Source of the DNA: Eustoma russellianum
Lineage: Eukaryota > Streptophyta > Magnoliopsida > Gentianales > Gentianaceae
Direction: 5' to 3'
Length of the DNA: 64,000 nt
Assembly: GCA_036186865.1 (NCBI GenBank)
Contig: AP025043.1
Coordinates: forward strand, 28,337,108-28,401,107
The notes beneath the pieces are model-generated. The model was given only the letters and a program-made list of their open reading frames with translations. It searched no databases and was not told the origin of the DNA. Position numbers and translations under genes: made by a program. Positions 61,001 through 64,000 of the stretch are shown here, piece after piece (position 1 is the stretch's first letter; each line of letters opens with the position of its first letter).

Positions 61001-61140
61001 AACCTAGTTTTAAAAACGTTTTAAAACTGGTCCTGAAAACAGAATCTGTTTTCAAAACTTGAATTGTTCAAGTTTAAAGAAATTTTAAAAACCACACTTT
61101 CCGCACCATCTATTCAACCCCCTTCTAGTGGTGCCTTGCA
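58098..61140 (+). repeat. Sirevirus 3' LTR (3043 bp)
   Basis: Collinear with 49624-52668 and two bases shorter in the terminal C-run. About 50 substitutions by eye. It ends GGTGCCTTGCA at 61140. Confidence 0.96.
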
Positions 61141-61198
61141 TATGTCATTTTTCTTAGTATGATGTCATATCCTTTTTCTTAGTATGATGTCATTTTTT
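61141..61198. repeat. Short tandem filler between Sirevirus and LINE-A
   Basis: CTTAGTATGATGTCAT recurs twice with a 25-bp period, with TTTTT between, in place of LINE-A coding sequence. It looks like repair-generated filler. Confidence 0.65.
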
Positions 61199-62420
61199 GC
61201 TACATTCAACCAATCCATGCAACGAAGAAATAAATGAAGGGTCATTTAGATCCACCTCTGTTGAAGACTGGTCAGCCATTCCCTGAATACTAGCAAATCG
61301 ATGCACCAATTCTTGCGCTGCGCGATGTAAATCTTGTTCCTCATCCGATATGGCAGCTGTCAAAGCCTCCAAATCTGAGGCATGTCCTGATCGTGGTTGT
61401 TGTATATCTACAGCCTCCGACAATGGCTCTAAAGGAGATGAAAGTAACCTTGAAACATCCTGCTCCTTCATGATATTCAGAATATTCTCAAGATTATTAT
61501 TCGCATGATCTACATCTGTCTGCGCCAATTCCTTCTCTTGTGGTTCAAATTCTTCAGCGTGGCAATAAGTAGAAGGCTGTTGTGCATGAGGCTGCATAAT
61601 TTCAGGCATCAAAACATGTGTCGTCTCAGAAGGAGGAGGGACCTCTTCAACAAATATTTTATCTTTTTTAGTGTCCATCGCTGCGTTGGTGGTTCTGTTT
61701 CCTTCCCTTTATTTTTTGCAGGTGCTGAAGTTTCCATATCCCCTGGAGGCGCTTCAGCAGTCGTCTTACAAGCTACTGTACTATGCCCTAGGATGCAGCG
61801 CTTGGAACAATAAGATGGTTTTCCTCATAATCCACCTATTAGAAGAAATGATAATCATGGCTCTGAATATAAACATGTGATGGCAAATCTTTAGAAATAT
61901 CAATCTTAACACAGACATGAGCAACTGAAGGACGCAGCAAATTAGGGGTTGTGTTATCAGCCTTTAATTGCGTGCCTATCAGCCTTGGTATTTCAAATAA
62001 CGCCTTAGTTTTGTGGAGATATATCAGAAGTCCAGGCAAGGAGATCCATATGGGGACAATCGGTGTATCAACTTTTGGATCAAAATCATACGACCACTTT
62101 GTTATTCTAATATGAAACCCTAGAACATTCCAAACTCGACATGCAAAACATCTAATATAATCCATTTCATGATCAAAATTAACCAATATATGTGTGGAAT
62201 CAATCAAACTGACTTTCATACCTCCTAAGCCGACTTTTTTCAAACTAGGTACGAATTGCCTCAAGTCTCGGCTGGCCTTACCAAGATGTTCTGACCAATC
62301 AATGGCGCAATGAATCTGTCAAGGCGGTGATCTCCTGTCACAAAAAACTAATGGCTGGAACTCCTTTGTATTTGGTAATGTCGCGTGGCAGAATATTTAA
62401 ACGAGAGGATCCTGATCCGG
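61190..62420 (-). pseudogene. LINE-A ORF1 (DUF4283-like, acidic region), truncated
   Basis: Minus strand. An N-terminal trace reads DITKYKGVPAISFL (about 62390-62340). The DUF4283-like domain is open at 62264-61839 (VSLIDSTHILVNF, RITKWSYDFDP, VPIWISLPGLLIYLH, RPSVAHVCVKIDISKDLP). It is followed by a frameshifted knuckle region and an acidic stretch (61678-61190). The basic RRKRR tail and the ORF1/ORF2 junction seen in sister copies are missing; the frame stops at 61190 beside the filler and the Sirevirus. Confidence 0.82.
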
Positions 62421-62635
62421 CGATAACCAAAACGAATGATCGCGGTCTGGGTGGCTACATCTTAATGGTTTGTATGTAGAAGATGACAGAAGGGAGGAAA
62501 AAGAGGACTGTGATGTGCGGCGTTGATTGGAAACATCAGCGGTGGCGTAGGAATTATTCATCTCAGATGGCCGCCAAGTTGCTGGGAGAATCCGCCGCCA
62601 ACATTTTTTGTGTGTGTTATGATCGTAAATTTTTA
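62421..62635 (-). mobile_element. LINE-A 5' end region
   Basis: 5' UTR and eroded ORF1 start of LINE-A, with GCGGCGGATTCTCC-type GC-rich sequence like the 5' UTR of LINE-D. It ends at the TA/CA microsatellite. Confidence 0.65.
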
Positions 62636-62679
62636 AATATATATGTGCACACACAGACACACATATATATACATATATT
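62636..62679. repeat. Degenerate TA/CA microsatellite between LINE-A 5' end and LINE-R 3' end
   Basis: ATATATATG, CACACACAGACACACA, then ATATATATACATATAT. Less pure than the other tracts but in the equivalent position. Confidence 0.85.
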
Positions 62680-62860
62680 TTTTAGATGAAAGGAGTTTTG
62701 CCCCTGTTTTATTTAATAGCCCTCACTTATGGCAGAGTAAAACCATGAATACAAATTATATCCCAAGTTAATAGAATGAAACAACTGAGTGGTCTAAAAG
62801 TAAAAGTGTTTAGCTGTATAAGCTGCAGGGGGAGGGGTGCTGCCCACAAAGGATATGTGT
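62680..62860 (-). mobile_element. LINE-R, 3' terminal piece (minus orientation)
   Basis: A T-run at 62678-62683 is the tail. Then come the 3' end GATGAAAGGAG, the polyadenylation signal (TTTATT at 62708-62713) and CCCTCACTTATGG (the reversed CATAAGTGAGGG box). The next 100 bp match LINE-A 25600-25715. The match stops near 62855, before the 36-nt hairpin. Confidence 0.82.
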
Positions 62861-64000
62861 GCGTGTGTGTGTCATGTACACTGTCAGGATTTGTTGCAAC
62901 ATGTGGACAATCGGCTTGGAGGCTGGTAGCAGAAATTATTGGGGGCAGCTGGTCGACTTATTTCGGTTCATTCTGTTCTCTCTTCAATGCCGATTCATGT
63001 CATTGCTGGTACTCGGATTCCTCCGAGTGTTATTGCGGCTTTAGAGCATTGTTTTTGACAATTTTTCTAGGGTCCAAGTCGGCGGCACTGGGTCTTAAGC
63101 CACAAGATTTATTATCCTTCAGAGGAGAGTGGTTTGGTAGTTCGGGATCTAAATGCAATTCAAGATGCACACGCTTGTAAGTTGTGGTGGATGCATCATA
63201 CGGCTAGTACTTTATGGGGTCGGTATATGCAGATTGGATATGGTGGTTGGCATGCTTATCAGCCTCGACTTTATGATTCTCCCAGTTGGCATCGTTTTGT
63301 GCTATTCAGTCTGCTTGTATATCTATTGCTGGTGTTGCAGGGGATGCATCGGTGTGGCCAACATCCATAGGGGATTTTTCAATTCGACATGCATATGATG
63401 TTGTTCGACCAATGAAGTCCACTCTTGTTTCTCATAAGTATATTTGGTGGAAGACGAAACGGCCGGCAATACGGGTTTTCCTTTGGAAATTATACCATAG
63501 GGCCTTACCTGTGTGTGATAATCTTATGTTATTTCTTATGGTTTCACCTTTTATATGCCATTTTTGTCGAAATGCATCTGAGTCTAATAGTCATTTATTT
63601 TTTCACTACCCAGAAATTAGAGTTCTTTGGGACTATTTTGACGCCCTATTAAAGGTTGGTGTTGTTCAACGTTTGAACTTGAAATCCCATTTCCTAGCTG
63701 TCTGGTTTCAAGCCCCTAACACGTTTCTGAGAGAAATGCAAAAAATCTATCATGGTGTCTTGCTTTTGAATGTTGGAAGAGATATGCAGCTATTATTTTT
63801 GATGACTCGACCTGGAGTCAGCGTTCAGTTATCAAGGATGTTAGGCATGATTTATTATTGTGGGCCAAGTCTATGTCTGGTCGGAAAAGTCTGATCCTAG
63901 TGTGATTCAGTTAGGCCTATCCCTCCCGCTTTGCTCTTCTCATTTGCGTGTCGTTCGTTGGTCTTTGCCTCCAACTGGCCGCCTAAAACTTAATACTGAT
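62861..64000 (+). pseudogene. LINE-R ORF2 segment in opposite orientation (thumb, zinc-binding region, start of RNase H)
   Basis: Plus strand: DLLQHVDNRLGGW (about 62885), IPPSVIAALEH, HWVLSHKIYYPSEESGLVVRDLNAIQDAHACKLWW (to 63190), GRYMQIGYGGWHAYQPRLYDSP. Then a frame from 63286 carries GDFSIRHAYDVVRPMKSTLVSHKYIWW, AIRVFLWKLYHRALPVCDN and CHFCRNASESNSHLFFH. After stops near 63895, RWSLPPTGRLKLNTD marks the RNase H start at the window edge. Several frameshifts lie near 63060 and 63300. Its abutment to a minus-strand LINE 3' end at about 62860 suggests an internal inversion. Confidence 0.82.

Larger units (their letters stand above)
49624..61140 (+). mobile_element. Sirevirus-like Ty1/copia retrotransposon with 3-kb LTRs
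   Basis: Complete LTR-gag-pol-LTR element of 11.5 kb. Sirevirus traits: a UBN2-type gag followed by a CCHC knuckle and a coiled-coil with a DKTGLGY motif, five AAGGGGGAG tracts after pol, and an initiator-tRNA-Met primer site. LTRs differ at about 50 positions by my count (about 1.6%), so it is the youngest large element here. Gag is frameshifted and the protease start has stops, so it is non-autonomous. Flanks do not show a 5-bp duplication (ATACT left, TATGT right). Confidence 0.92.

Noticed and set aside
49619..61145. A 5-bp target duplication for the Sirevirus
   Set aside because: The flanks ATACT and TATGT do not match, and shifting the ends by a few bases does not help.

Overview
The window looks like repeat-rich nuclear DNA from a flowering plant. 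It holds L1-type LINEs whose ORF2 ends in an RNase H domain and whose ORF1 carries a DUF4283-like domain plus a CCHC knuckle, a Tekay/Del-like Ty3/gypsy element with a chromodomain-like tail, and a Sirevirus-like Ty1/copia element. Both LTR elements have primer sites matching plant initiator tRNA-Met. I see no host gene, rRNA, tRNA or CRISPR array. All 64 kb can be read as transposable elements nested in one another. I cannot name the species.

Layout. The backbone is one ancestral (TA)n microsatellite, now cut into tracts at 5504-5546, 11727-11782, 12766-12810, 19104-19139 and 62636-62679. LINEs sit directly between these tracts: LINE-G (minus, 896-5503), LINE-C (minus, 5547-11726), LINE-F (plus, 5'-truncated, 11783-12765), LINE-D (plus, 12811-19103), LINE-A (minus, from 62635 down to 19140 but split by insertions) and LINE-R (from 62684 past the right edge). 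LINE-E (plus, 19154-25542) entered the 3' end of LINE-A and made a perfect 14-bp target duplication. LINE-A is further split by a copia-type solo LTR (LTR-K, 26672 to about 47199) and by a nearly complete Sirevirus-like element (49624-61140). LTR-K in turn holds the short LINE-B (27212-28848) and a Tekay-like gypsy element (30265-46727), which itself holds a solo LTR (36290-39794, perfect 5-bp duplication). A minus-strand copia LTR (1-895) interrupts LINE-G.

State of the genes. Every ORF set is broken by stops, frameshifts or deletions. The longest open frames are the LINE-C reverse transcriptase-RNase H frame (1129 codons), the Sirevirus pol (1010 codons) and the LINE-D RT-RNase H frame (759 codons). 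ORF1 and ORF2 overlap by ATGA in all four LINEs where the junction survives.

Most notable observations: (1) serial LINE insertion into a single (TA)n tract; (2) LINE 3' UTRs carrying two to four hairpins whose stems differ between copies yet stay paired, each followed by a short conserved tag; (3) a separate 36-nt hairpin near the 3' end of six LINEs with compensatory stem changes; (4) two short GT...AG segments in the gypsy polyprotein whose removal restores the reading frame, so they look like spliceosomal introns; (5) repair scars, including a 25-nt inverted templated filler, and a LINE with an inverted 5' part.
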